DNA of 7,502 nt from Gammaproteobacteria bacterium (GCA_028871235.1 JAGWNO010000100.1:1-7502), one strand, 5' to 3'; counted from the stretch's first letter, positions 1-6,801 are shown. The notes: generated by a model not told the origin, from the sequence alone. Translations and numbers: made by a program.

Positions 1-381
1 TGAGAAACCCAGGGCGCCGGCCACATCCATAACCGTCACCACCGACTGATTGGTAGTGCGGGCGTCGGCACGCAACACGATAGGCAGATCACGACGATCG
101 CCGGCGATCGCCAGCAGCGCGTCACGTACCGCATCCGGGCTGGTGCCGTTTACCGGTTTCTGATTGATGTAGTAGCGCCCTTCCGCATCGATGGTGACAT
201 CGATGCCCGCGGGCCGATCTGGCGTCGGCCCCACGCTGGCGGTGGGCAGCTCCACGGTGAGGCTGGTGTTCTGGATGAAATGCGTGGTCATCATGAAAAA
301 CACCAGCAGCATGAGCACCACATCCACGAGAGAGATGAGATTGAGTTCAGGATCCTCCCACTTTCTGGAACGCAGTTTCAC
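1..381 (-). CDS. exbD: ExbD/TolR-family proton-channel subunit (C-terminus outside the window)
   Basis: Partner of ExbB in a proton-motive-force motor of the inner membrane. The visible 127 residues have a short cytoplasmic start, one membrane segment at about residues 15-34 and the beginning of the periplasmic domain. In that segment, SLVDVVLMLLVFFM carries Asp20, matching the essential membrane aspartate (Asp25) of E. coli ExbD. The typical TVELPTA stretch follows. The family is usually 130-145 residues, so probably only a few residues are missing beyond base 1. The start is a GTG at 381-379 that overlaps the exbB stop in a GTGA arrangement, with a GAGG ribosome site seven bases upstream. 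No in-frame ATG occurs before residue 24, inside the membrane helix. Family assignment is firm. Whether the motor serves TonB, an envelope-lipid process or something else cannot be read from this window. Confidence 0.93.
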   Translation of the reverse strand, partial: MKLRSRKWEDPELNLISLVDVVLMLLVFFMMTTHFIQNTSLTVELPTASVGPTPDRPAGIDVTIDAEGRYYINQKPVNGTSPDAVRDALLAIAGDRRDLPIVLRADARTTNQSVVTVMDVAGALGFS

Positions 382-1016
382 GCACGCGCCTCGGTTGCCG
401 GTTGGGATGCGGGCTGTATCCCGCGCACCGCGTTCATGAGACGCACGGTCTCGCGCTCCATGCATACCACCAGATCGTCTACCTTGCCGCGCAAATAGCG
501 ATGCAGGATATAGGCCGGGATGGCTACCGCCAGTCCGGCGACGGTGGTGATGAGTGCCTCGGAGATGCCGCCGGCCAGCGCCGCCGGGTTGCCGAGGCCG
601 CTGCTGGAGATGCTGGCAAACACCCGCATGATGCCCAGCACCGTGCCAAGCAAACCGAGCAGCGGCGAGATAGTGGCGATGGTGCCAAGGGTGATGAGAT
701 ACCGGTCCAGTTCGTGGACCACATGGCGGCCGGTATCTTCGATGGCTTCATTCAGGGTGTCGCGGTCGGCGTGACGATGGGCGAGCCCGGCGGCGAGGAT
801 GCGGCCCAGCGGCGAGCTGAGGCGCAGTGCCTGCATGCGTTCGTCATCCAGCTCGCCGTTCCTGAACCAGCCCCATACTTGCGCCGCCAGATGCTCCGGT
901 GCCACGCGCCGGGTCTGCAGCGTCCACAACCGTTCCGCCACGATGGCGACAACGGTGATGGAACACAGGATGATCGGCGCCATAAGCCAGCCGCCGGCTT
1001 TGATGATATCGAACAT
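378..1016 (-). CDS. exbB: ExbB/TolQ/MotA-family proton-channel subunit
   Basis: Inner-membrane subunit that surrounds ExbD and forms the proton path of the motor. It has 212 residues, within the range for this subgroup. Three membrane segments are visible at about 11-30, 105-133 and 150-172, with a cytoplasmic loop between the first two. The family signature SPLLGLLGTVLGIMRVF is at 117-133. The second conserved block, GGISEALITTVAGLAVAIPA, is at 149-168 and is followed by a basic and acidic cytoplasmic tail. Thr residues in the second and third helices (112, 115, 125, 157, 158) are candidates for the polar residues that line the channel in E. coli ExbB. The ATG at 1016 follows a weak GGATAAG ribosome site. 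The stop overlaps the exbD start, and comEC lies 73 bases upstream on the same strand. No tonB or TonB-dependent receptor is visible, so the energised partner is unknown. Confidence 0.93.
   Translation of the reverse strand: MFDIIKAGGWLMAPIILCSITVVAIVAERLWTLQTRRVAPEHLAAQVWGWFRNGELDDERMQALRLSSPLGRILAAGLAHRHADRDTLNEAIEDTGRHVVHELDRYLITLGTIATISPLLGLLGTVLGIMRVFASISSSGLGNPAALAGGISEALITTVAGLAVAIPAYILHRYLRGKVDDLVVCMERETVRLMNAVRGIQPASQPATEARA
389..392 (-). promoter_or_regulatory. Ribosome binding site deciding the GTG start of exbD
   Basis: GAGG on the minus strand lies inside the last codons of exbB, seven bases before the GTG at 381-379. It supports the GTG start and suggests translational coupling of exbB and exbD through the four-base overlap. 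Confidence 0.6.
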
Positions 1017-1030
1017 GCGTTGCGCTTATC

Positions 1031-1045
1031 CGGTGGTAACCACCG
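1031..1045. repeat. 15-base inverted repeat between comEC and exbB
   Basis: CGGTGGTTACCACCG (minus strand) is symmetric around a single central base. As RNA it can form a six-base-pair hairpin with a three-base loop. It lies just downstream of the candidate -10 and touches the weak exbB ribosome site. It could be an operator at the transcription start, an RNA hairpin modulating exbB translation, or chance. There is no U-run, so it is not a normal terminator. Confidence 0.45.
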
Positions 1046-1048
1046 CGC

Positions 1049-1077
1049 ATCATACTGGATTTCTCCGGCCGGGCGAA
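1049..1077 (-). promoter_or_regulatory. Possible internal promoter ahead of exbB
   Basis: In the 73-base comEC-exbB gap the minus strand reads TTCGCC (1077-1072), 17 bases, then TATGAT (1054-1049). The -10 matches consensus at five of six positions and the -35 at three of six. The predicted start, near 1042, falls within the dyad at 1031-1045. It could let exbB-exbD and downstream genes be expressed independently of comEC. Sequence match only. Confidence 0.3.
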
Positions 1078-1089
1078 CGGCTGGAGCGT

Positions 1090-3378
1090 TCAGCGTGCGG
1101 TCCAGAAATGCGCGCCGTCCACCCGCCAGCGGCTGGCAAGCAGCGGTGCATGCGCCGGCCACAGCTGCAGTTCCACCGCACCGGCGCTGGCCGTATCCAG
1201 CAGCGCAGCGCCCGCCTGTTGATATGCAGCCATGACCTTGGCCTTGGGGAAACCCCAGCGATTGCGGTAGCCCACCGGAAACAAAGCGAATCGTGGCGCC
1301 ACCGCCGCCACGAATGCTTCGCTGGAAGACGAAGCGCTGCCATGATGCGGTACCACCAGCACCTCGCTGGCCGGTGATGCACCGGCAAATTCCAGCAGCC
1401 GCTGTTCGCCGGCGCGCATGAGATCGCCGGTCAGCAGCGCACTGCCGCCGGCGCCCGTCACGTGCAACACGCAGGAAGCATTATTGCCGGTATGCGGACC
1501 ATCAGCATCGGGATACAATATTTCAAAACTCACCCCGTCCCATTGCCAGTGCTGTCCGCGCAGGCACGGATGACTGCCTGCGACATCCTCTGGTGCTCCG
1601 GAGAGCACCGCCATGCGCGGATAGGCAGCACGCAAGCTGCGCAGACCGCCGGCATGATCGTTGTCACCATGGCTCACCACCGTCAGATCCGGCGCACGGA
1701 TACCCCGGCTCTGCAGCCAGGGGATCACTACCAGCTGGCCGGTGTCAGCATGATTGGAGAAGGCCGGACCGGTGTCGTAAACGAGTGTGTGCTGTGCCGT
1801 GCGCACCACGGCGGACAGCCCCTGCCCCACGTCCAGCAGGGTGAAATTGAAGCCGCCCGGGGGGATACCGGAGGGCGCCGGCAGGAACAGCGGCAACAGC
1901 AGCACGGCCCCCAGCCAGCGCGCCGGCACACCGCGGGGCAGCATGAGCCACAGACAACCGAGCAGCGCCACCGCCGTCATCAAGACACCCGGCGACGGCG
2001 CGGCCAGTTGTGCTCCGGGCAATGCAGCCAGCCGTTCCAACAACGGCCAGGTGAGCGCCATGATACCGGTGGCGCCCTTGAGCAGCAGGGTGCCGCCCCA
2101 GGGCCAGAACGCCAAAGTCACCGCGCCGAGCAATGCCAGCGGCACCACCAGCAGGCTGTACACCGGCACCGCCACGATATTGGCCAGCGGCGCTACCAGC
2201 GCGGTGCGCTGGAAGAAAAACACCAGCAACGGCAACAGGCCGATGCCCACCGCCCATTGGGTGCGCAACAGTTCCAGCACACGGCTGCGGCGCACACCGA
2301 GGCGGCCGGTAAATGCATAAAAGATGGTCGCCACCGCCCCAAAGGACAGCCAGAACCCCACTTCGCCCGCCGACAGCGGATCCAGCAGCAGCACGCCCAG
2401 CAACGCCAGGCCCAGCAGATCCGCCGCGCGGGTATGCCGGCGCAGCAATGTCGCACACGCAAATGCCGCCAGCATGATGAGCGCCCGCTGCGTCGGTACC
2501 GAGAATCCGGCCATGCCTGCATAAAAGATCGCCGCCAGCAGTGCGCCGAGAGTGGCAGCCAAGGTCACCGGCATGTGCGCGCATAACCGGGCACTGCGGC
2601 GCCAGGCAAACCGGACCAGCAGGAATATCAGTCCCGCCATCAGGCTGATATGCAGACCGGAGATGGATACCAGGTGGGCGGTCCCCGTTTCCCGGAACAC
2701 ACGCCACTGCTCGTGGGAAATACCGCCCTCGTCGCCCATGACAAGCGCCGCAGCCAGACCCGCGAAGGCATCATCCGGCAGCGCCCTCTGCATGGCCGCC
2801 ATGAGCTGCGCACGGGCGCGCAGCAGCGGGAAGCGCGGCGCACCGGCAAGTAACAGCGCCTGATCATGCACCACATAACCGGTGGCACCGATACCGTGGC
2901 GGAACAGCCAGCCCTCATAATCGAAACCGCCGGGGTTCATGTAGCCGCGCGGCTGCTTCAACCTGAGCGTGAAACGCCAGTGCTGCCCCGGCACCGGCAA
3001 GCGGCTTGCCTTTGACCAGCTGAGGCGCAGGAAGCGCGGAATCCCCCGGCCCGGCGCCTGGCCGGCAAGCTGTTCGACGCTGAATTCAAAGCTCAGATAT
3101 TCGCTTTCGATTTTTGGTATCGAGGCGACCCAGCCACTGACGGTCAGATCACGGCCTTCCAGGGCTGGATTCAGGCGCACGGCCAGCTGGCCCTGCGCCC
3201 ACCACCAGGCCCAGGTGAAACCGATGAGACACCAGGCACACACGCGCGTATGCCGCCAACTGCAGACCAGAATCATCAGCGGCAGGCAGACGGCCACCAC
3301 CGACGGGCCCGAAGGTAAAACCGGCAGCGCCAGCAGCACCAGCACCCCGGTCAGCATCGCAATCCCTGCGCGTCCCAT
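1090..3378 (-). CDS. comEC: ComEC/Rec2 DNA-uptake channel protein
   Basis: Inner-membrane protein that passes single-stranded DNA into the cytoplasm in natural transformation; many non-competent bacteria also keep it. It has 762 residues, close to the E. coli homologue, and all three expected parts are present. An N-terminal membrane and DUF4131/OB-like region covers about 10-180. The Competence domain covers about 205-490, with its signature HLVSISGLHISLMAGL at 235-250 and GFWLSFGAVATI at 341-352. A C-terminal metallo-beta-lactamase-like domain covers about 510-740. In that domain I see LLDVGQG (514-520), YDTG (534-537), SHGDNDHAGG (569-578, with the H-x-D-x-D-H metal motif), GNN (631-633), LLTGD (648-652) and PHHGS (677-681), so the nuclease-like site appears intact. 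The ATG at 3378 is the only sensible start and its ribosome site is weak. It heads the comEC-exbB-exbD unit. No frameshift is visible. Confidence 0.96.
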   Translation of the reverse strand: MGRAGIAMLTGVLVLLALPVLPSGPSVVAVCLPLMILVCSWRHTRVCAWCLIGFTWAWWWAQGQLAVRLNPALEGRDLTVSGWVASIPKIESEYLSFEFSVEQLAGQAPGRGIPRFLRLSWSKASRLPVPGQHWRFTLRLKQPRGYMNPGGFDYEGWLFRHGIGATGYVVHDQALLLAGAPRFPLLRARAQLMAAMQRALPDDAFAGLAAALVMGDEGGISHEQWRVFRETGTAHLVSISGLHISLMAGLIFLLVRFAWRRSARLCAHMPVTLAATLGALLAAIFYAGMAGFSVPTQRALIMLAAFACATLLRRHTRAADLLGLALLGVLLLDPLSAGEVGFWLSFGAVATIFYAFTGRLGVRRSRVLELLRTQWAVGIGLLPLLVFFFQRTALVAPLANIVAVPVYSLLVVPLALLGAVTLAFWPWGGTLLLKGATGIMALTWPLLERLAALPGAQLAAPSPGVLMTAVALLGCLWLMLPRGVPARWLGAVLLLPLFLPAPSGIPPGGFNFTLLDVGQGLSAVVRTAQHTLVYDTGPAFSNHADTGQLVVIPWLQSRGIRAPDLTVVSHGDNDHAGGLRSLRAAYPRMAVLSGAPEDVAGSHPCLRGQHWQWDGVSFEILYPDADGPHTGNNASCVLHVTGAGGSALLTGDLMRAGEQRLLEFAGASPASEVLVVPHHGSASSSSEAFVAAVAPRFALFPVGYRNRWGFPKAKVMAAYQQAGAALLDTASAGAVELQLWPAHAPLLASRWRVDGAHFWTAR

Positions 3379-3427
3379 GGTTCCGTTCCAGCCCTTGGAA
3401 AGTGGATAATGGGCCTGTCCGGCGCCT

Positions 3428-3444
3428 GCCCCGTGATGCGGGGC
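3428..3444. repeat. GC-rich hairpin in the comEC leader
   Basis: GCCCCG (3428-3433) and CGGGGC (3439-3444) form a perfect six-base-pair stem with a five-base loop. It lies about 15-30 nt into the predicted comEC leader. No U-run follows on either strand, so it is not a simple terminator. It may affect mRNA stability or translation, or have no role. Confidence 0.4.
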
Positions 3445-3465
3445 CGGGCGGCGGCATACCGCTAG

Positions 3466-3494
3466 TTTATAAGCCCGTCCCGCTGCGCTGGCAA
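3466..3494 (-). promoter_or_regulatory. Probable sigma70 promoter for comEC (-exbB-exbD)
   Basis: On the minus strand TTGCCA (3494-3489) is followed, after exactly 17 bases, by TATAAA (3471-3466). Each hexamer matches the sigma70 consensus at five of six positions and the spacing is optimal, which stands out in this GC-rich region. Transcription would start near 3459 and leave a leader of about 80 nt before the comEC ATG. The plus strand also reads TATAAG at 3468-3473, but no matching -35 is visible for a DUF2062 promoter. Confidence 0.55.
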
Positions 3495-3538
3495 ATCGCG
3501 GGCAGCCCGCGCCTCAACCGTACCCAGGTGAGGTGCCC

Positions 3539-3544
3539 AAGGAG
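3539..3544 (+). promoter_or_regulatory. Ribosome binding site of the DUF2062 gene
   Basis: AAGGAG lies 13 bases before the ATG at 3558. The spacing is longer than ideal, but it is the best ribosome site in the region. It supports the ATG at 3558 over the in-frame ATG at 3402, which would add 52 residues with no family resemblance. Confidence 0.5.
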
Positions 3545-3557
3545 AAACCGCGGCCTC

Positions 3558-4100
3558 ATGCCACGCAAATTCCTCAACAAGCTGTTGCCCGATCGCGAGG
3601 CACTGCACAGCACATTGAATGGCAAATGGTACGCGCGCCCGTTCCAGGAACTGCTGCATGATCCGGTGTTCTGGCATGTCAACCGCCGTGGCAGTTGCGG
3701 CGCACTGGCTCTGGGGTTGTTCATCTGCTGCCTGCCCATCCCCGGACACATGCTGCTGGCGGTGCTCGGGGCCCTCTATTGGCGGCTGAACATCCCCATC
3801 GCCGTGGCCTCGGTGTGGGTCAATAACCCTCTCACCATAGGACCCATCTACTATTTCAGCTACCGCCTGGGAGCCCACCTGCTCCACCAGCGACTGCACC
3901 ATTTCCCGGATGCGCTCTCCATCGGCTGGTTGATCTCCGAGTTCTCCCATATCTGGGAACCGCTGTGGCTGGGTTGTGTGATCGTCGGCTCGCTGTTCGC
4001 CGTCGCCGGCTACTTCGGCTTCCACATCGCCTGGCAGATATCCATCCGCATGCGCTGGCTCAGGCGCCGGGAACGCCTCGACAGGAAACCGCCGGGATAA
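3558..4100 (+). CDS. DUF2062 family inner-membrane protein
   Basis: A 180-residue membrane protein of the DUF2062 family, whose biochemical role is not established. The N-terminus (MPRKFLNKLLPDREAL) is basic. The family block around DPVFWHVNRR (35-44) leads into hydrophobic stretches at about 46-77. The conserved VWVNNPLTIGPIYY (86-99) is the best family marker. A further membrane segment lies at about 136-158, followed by a strongly basic cytoplasmic tail (RWLRRRERLDRK). The start is chosen for the AAGGAG site and because conserved sequence begins there. The gene points away from comEC and converges on lolD, with 16 bases between their stops. As I recall, DUF2062 genes sit between lolD and comEC in Pseudomonas as well, which hints at an envelope role, but that is inference from neighbourhood only. 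Confidence 0.88.
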   Translation: MPRKFLNKLLPDREALHSTLNGKWYARPFQELLHDPVFWHVNRRGSCGALALGLFICCLPIPGHMLLAVLGALYWRLNIPIAVASVWVNNPLTIGPIYYFSYRLGAHLLHQRLHHFPDALSIGWLISEFSHIWEPLWLGCVIVGSLFAVAGYFGFHIAWQISIRMRWLRRRERLDRKPPG

Positions 4101-4109
4101 CTCCCGGTG
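4090..4109. terminator. Hairpin between the convergent DUF2062 and lolD genes
   Basis: An eight-base-pair stem (4090-4097 with 4102-4109, one G-T pair) closes on a four-base loop, TAAC. The DUF2062 stop codon (4098-4100) lies in that loop. The plus side lacks a T-run. Reading from lolD, the stem is followed by GTTTCC, only a weak U-tract. It may be a weak bidirectional terminator or a 3' stabilising hairpin. Confidence 0.4.
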
Positions 4110-4116
4110 CGTGCCG

Positions 4117-4821
4117 CTATTGGCGCAGCACCCCGTCTTCGAGATGCATGACCCGCTGCATGCGCGCCGCCAGCCCGGTGTCGTGGGTCACCACCACCAG
4201 GCTGGTGTGCATATCGGCGTTCAATTCCAGCATGAGCGCATACACCTGGTCGCCGGTGTGTGCATCGAGATTGCCGGTGGGTTCATCGGCCAGCACCACG
4301 GCCGGCTGATGGATAAGCGCCCGTGCCACCGCGGCACGCTGGCGTTCGCCGCCCGAGAGCTGCCCCGGCTTGTGGGTCAGGCGCTTGCCCAGGCCCACGC
4401 GTTGCAGCAGGGCTTTGGCGCGTGCCTCCGCCTCCAGCGGTTCCATGCCACGGATTAACAGCGGCATGGCCACATTTTCCAGGGCACTGAATTCCGGCAG
4501 CAGATGATGGAACTGATAGACAAAACCGATGGCCCGGTTACGCAGCAGGCCGCGCTCCGCGTCCCCCATCCGGTTGATGGCTGCGCCCGTCACATACACC
4601 TCGCCGCGAGTAGGCAGATCCAGTCCGCCCAATAGATGCAGGAGCGTGCTCTTGCCGGAGCCTGAGGCCCCGACAATGGCCACACGCTCTCCCGGCGCCA
4701 CGGTGAGTTCCACGCCGTTCAGCACCTGCACTACGTTTTCAGTCTCCAGGAAATGCTTGACCAGGCCGGCGCAGCGGATCACCGCAGCTGCCGCGCCGCC
4801 ATCGGTCCCGCCGTTATTCAT
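4117..4821 (-). CDS. lolD: LolD, ATPase of the lipoprotein-releasing ABC transporter
   Basis: Cytoplasmic ATPase that powers release of outer-membrane lipoproteins from the inner membrane to the periplasmic carrier LolA. With the ATG at 4821 it has 234 residues, against 233 in E. coli. It shows Walker A GASGSGKST (51-59), the Q-loop around Gln103 in FVYQFHHLLPEFSALENV, the ABC signature LSGGE (155-159), Walker B VVLADEP (175-181), the NLDA D-loop (184-187) and the switch histidine in VTHD (His213). FVYQFHHLLPEF with a following alanine-containing segment is typical of LolD. The frame stays open upstream to 4857, but the inner ATG gives the right length and starts within the lolC stop region, an eight-base overlap that suggests translational coupling. 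No second membrane-subunit gene follows; the next gene is convergent. Confidence 0.95.
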   Translation of the reverse strand: MNNGGTDGGAAAAVIRCAGLVKHFLETENVVQVLNGVELTVAPGERVAIVGASGSGKSTLLHLLGGLDLPTRGEVYVTGAAINRMGDAERGLLRNRAIGFVYQFHHLLPEFSALENVAMPLLIRGMEPLEAEARAKALLQRVGLGKRLTHKPGQLSGGERQRAAVARALIHQPAVVLADEPTGNLDAHTGDQVYALMLELNADMHTSLVVVTHDTGLAARMQRVMHLEDGVLRQ

Positions 4822-6061
4822 AGCGCAGCGACTCTGCCGGCTGGGTACGGGCCGCACGCCAGGCCGGATACAAGGTGGACAGCACGGTCAGCAGGAAACT
4901 GGCGATGGTGATCTTGAGTACATCGCTGACATAGATGTCCGCAGGCAGGTTGTTGATGTAATAGACACTGGAAGGCAGGAACTGGGTGTGGAACACGTGC
5001 TGCAGGAATTCCAGGATGTTATTGACATTATGGGCCAGCAGGACGCCGAGGATCAGGCCCAGCAGGGTCCCCAGGAAGCCGATCAATGTGCCCTGCACCA
5101 CGAAGATTCCCATGATGCCCCTGGGAGTCATCCCCAGGGTACGCAGGATGGCGATATCCGCCTGCTTGTCGGTCACCGCCATCACCAGGGTAATGACGAT
5201 GCTGATGGCCGCGACCAGATCAATGAGCGACAGGATCACGAACATCACCGTCTTCTCCATGGCGATGGCTTTCCACAGGTTGGCGTTCTGCTGTGTCCAG
5301 TCGCTGATGTAATAGTTACCGTGGAACGCGGTCGCCAGCTGCCGGGCGATGCCGGGTGCCAGCAGGTTGTTGTCCAGCTTGAGCCGTATCCCGGTGACCG
5401 CAGCGCCCATGCCGTAGAGCGTCTGTGCATCCTGCATGTCGATGAGCGCCAGGGCGCTGTCGTACTGGTAGACCCCCGCATTGAAGATGCCCACCACGGT
5501 GAAGCGCCGCAACCGCGGGATGATGCCGGCGGGCGTCACGTTGCCCTGGGAAATCATCATGATCACCTTGTCGCCCGCCGTCACACCCAGGGAATAAGCC
5601 AGATCCCTGCCAAGGATGATGTTATAGGCGCCCGCTTTGAGATCAGATAGGCTGCCGATGATCATTTTTTTACCGACATCGGATACCGCCGGTTCATCTC
5701 CGGGGATAACGCCGCGGATGACGGTGCCACTCATATTCGCGCCGTTGGCGAGCATGGCCTGATCCTCGATATAAGGCGCCTCACCGATCACATGCGGCTG
5801 ACTTTTCACTTGCTGCAGCACCGCCTGCCAGTCGTTCAGCCGGTTGTCGTATCCGGATACCGTCACATCGGATACCATGCCCAGGATGCGTGTACGCAAC
5901 TCATTCTGAAAACCATTCATCACGGATAACACCGTGATGAGCGCCATCACGCCGATGGCAATGGCCACCATGGACATGAAGGAGATAAAGGAGATGAACT
6001 GGTTGCGGCGTTTGGCGCGAAAATAGCGCAAGCCCACAAACAGCGGGAGAGGTCGGAACAT
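4814..6061 (-). CDS. lolC: LolC/LolE-family membrane subunit of the lipoprotein-releasing transporter (LolC- or LolF-like)
   Basis: Inner-membrane subunit that takes lipoproteins from the membrane and hands them to LolA. It has 415 residues, comparable to E. coli LolC (399) and LolE (414). Membrane helices lie at about 24-49, 270-297, 316-345 and 378-399, with a large periplasmic domain at about 50-268 and an FtsX-type permease domain at the C-terminus. The N-terminus (LFVGLRYFRAKRRN, then GVMALITVLSVMNGFQNEL) is closer to LolC than to LolE. The stretch TPAGIIPRLRRFTVVGIF (176-193) aligns with TPMGRIPSQRNFTVIGTF of E. coli LolC, the Hook and Pad region that docks LolA. Only one such gene is next to lolD, so it may work as a homodimer (LolF type), or lolE may lie elsewhere. 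No clear ribosome site precedes the ATG; the start rests on alignment with LolC. Confidence 0.93.
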   Translation of the reverse strand: MFRPLPLFVGLRYFRAKRRNQFISFISFMSMVAIAIGVMALITVLSVMNGFQNELRTRILGMVSDVTVSGYDNRLNDWQAVLQQVKSQPHVIGEAPYIEDQAMLANGANMSGTVIRGVIPGDEPAVSDVGKKMIIGSLSDLKAGAYNIILGRDLAYSLGVTAGDKVIMMISQGNVTPAGIIPRLRRFTVVGIFNAGVYQYDSALALIDMQDAQTLYGMGAAVTGIRLKLDNNLLAPGIARQLATAFHGNYYISDWTQQNANLWKAIAMEKTVMFVILSLIDLVAAISIVITLVMAVTDKQADIAILRTLGMTPRGIMGIFVVQGTLIGFLGTLLGLILGVLLAHNVNNILEFLQHVFHTQFLPSSVYYINNLPADIYVSDVLKITIASFLLTVLSTLYPAWRAARTQPAESLRYE

Positions 6062-6090
6062 GGATACGCATTAAAACATAATTATGCGGG
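6062..6090. other. AT-rich 29-base gap between sfsA and lolC with a short palindrome
   Basis: This gap is much richer in A and T than its surroundings and contains CATAATTATG (6077-6086), a perfect ten-base palindrome. On the minus strand it includes CATAAT, which resembles a -10 element, but I see no good -35 in the end of sfsA. It also lacks a Shine-Dalgarno sequence for lolC. A weak lolC promoter is possible. Confidence 0.25.
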
Positions 6091-6801
6091 TTATTCGATA
6101 TTCACTTGCAGCTTGCGATACAGCGTGACTTCGTCAGGCTGTACGCGCGCGCCGTAGGCACACACTTCCACGCCCTGCCGCATCGCCGCACGCAGGCTGC
6201 GTCCATACAGCGGATCAATGGCATCTGCGGGACACACTTCCTGCACATCATCCCGCTGCACGCAGAAGCACAGCATGGCCCGATGACCCGCTGCCACCCT
6301 GGTCATCAGCTCCCGCAGATGACGGCTCGCCCGTTCGCTCACCGCGTCGGGGAACAGGGCTGCGCCACCCTCTACCGCGGCGGTGACGTTCTTCACCTCC
6401 AGGTAGCAGTCCGGTTGTGCAGCATGGCCGGTAAGCAGGAAATCCACGCGGAAACCCTCTCCGGCCGGCACCTCAGCGGTGAGCAGCGCGTATCCCTGAA
6501 GTTCCCGGATGACTCCCGTCACAATCGCCTCCCGGACCAGGCCGTTGCTGCGGCCGGTGTGGATGCCCACCAATACCCCCGGCAATGCCTCCACCAGCTC
6601 CCAGGTCCAGGCGTATTTGCGGGCCGGATTGGCGGCCTTGCTCAGCCACGCCCGCATGCCGGCATCCCGGCAGCCCAACATGGCACCGGTGTTGGGGCAA
6701 TGGGCTGTAAGCCGCCGCCCGTCCGGGAGCTCCATATCCGCCAGGAAACGCTGGTAACGGCGCAGCAGCCGGGCTGCGGTTAACGGCGGCGCAAAGCGCA
6801 T
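6091..6801 (-). CDS. sfsA: SfsA family protein (sugar fermentation stimulation protein homologue)
   Basis: A 236-residue homologue of E. coli SfsA (234 residues). SfsA was found through stimulation of maltose metabolism and reported to bind DNA; its fold resembles nucleases of the PD-(D/E)XK type, and its true role is unsettled. MRFAPPL matches MEFSPPL at the E. coli start. Further family blocks are RYQRFLADM (15-23), HCPNTGAM (34-41), WELV (67-70), RVDFLL (118-123), YLEVKNVT (133-140) and FPDAVSERASRHLRELM (150-166). Asp120, Glu135 and Lys137 are placed like the acidic and lysine residues of a PD-(D/E)XK site, so the putative active site appears intact. There is no clear ribosome site before the ATG at 6801 and no in-frame ATG or GTG just upstream; the start rests on family alignment. 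It is followed by lolC after 29 bases, probably one transcript. I could not assign a promoter for it. Confidence 0.94.
   Translation of the reverse strand: MRFAPPLTAARLLRRYQRFLADMELPDGRRLTAHCPNTGAMLGCRDAGMRAWLSKAANPARKYAWTWELVEALPGVLVGIHTGRSNGLVREAIVTGVIRELQGYALLTAEVPAGEGFRVDFLLTGHAAQPDCYLEVKNVTAAVEGGAALFPDAVSERASRHLRELMTRVAAGHRAMLCFCVQRDDVQEVCPADAIDPLYGRSLRAAMRQGVEVCAYGARVQPDEVTLYRKLQVNIE

Noticed and set aside
402..1235. Plus-strand open frame of 277 codons opposite exbB and the end of comEC
   Set aside because: It is a shadow of exbB and comEC, spans the intergenic gap, has atypical composition and shows no domain.
1462..2586. Long plus-strand open frame of 374 codons opposite comEC
   Set aside because: It is antisense to a full-length, motif-complete comEC. 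Its product is a Gln/Arg/His-rich sequence without domains, typical of a GC-rich shadow frame.
3402..3557. N-terminal extension of the DUF2062 protein from the ATG at 3402
   Set aside because: The extra 52 residues show no family resemblance and overlap the comEC leader and promoter. The AAGGAG at 3539-3544 supports the ATG at 3558.
4822..4857. Upstream start for lolD at 4857
   Set aside because: It would add 12 residues inside the lolC coding end. The ATG at 4821 gives 234 residues, the usual LolD length, and a typical stop-start overlap.
4529..5650. Long plus-strand open frame of 373 codons opposite lolD and lolC
   Set aside because: It is antisense to two well-supported genes. The product is rich in Asp, Gln, His and Arg with no recognisable motif, and no promoter or ribosome site was seen.
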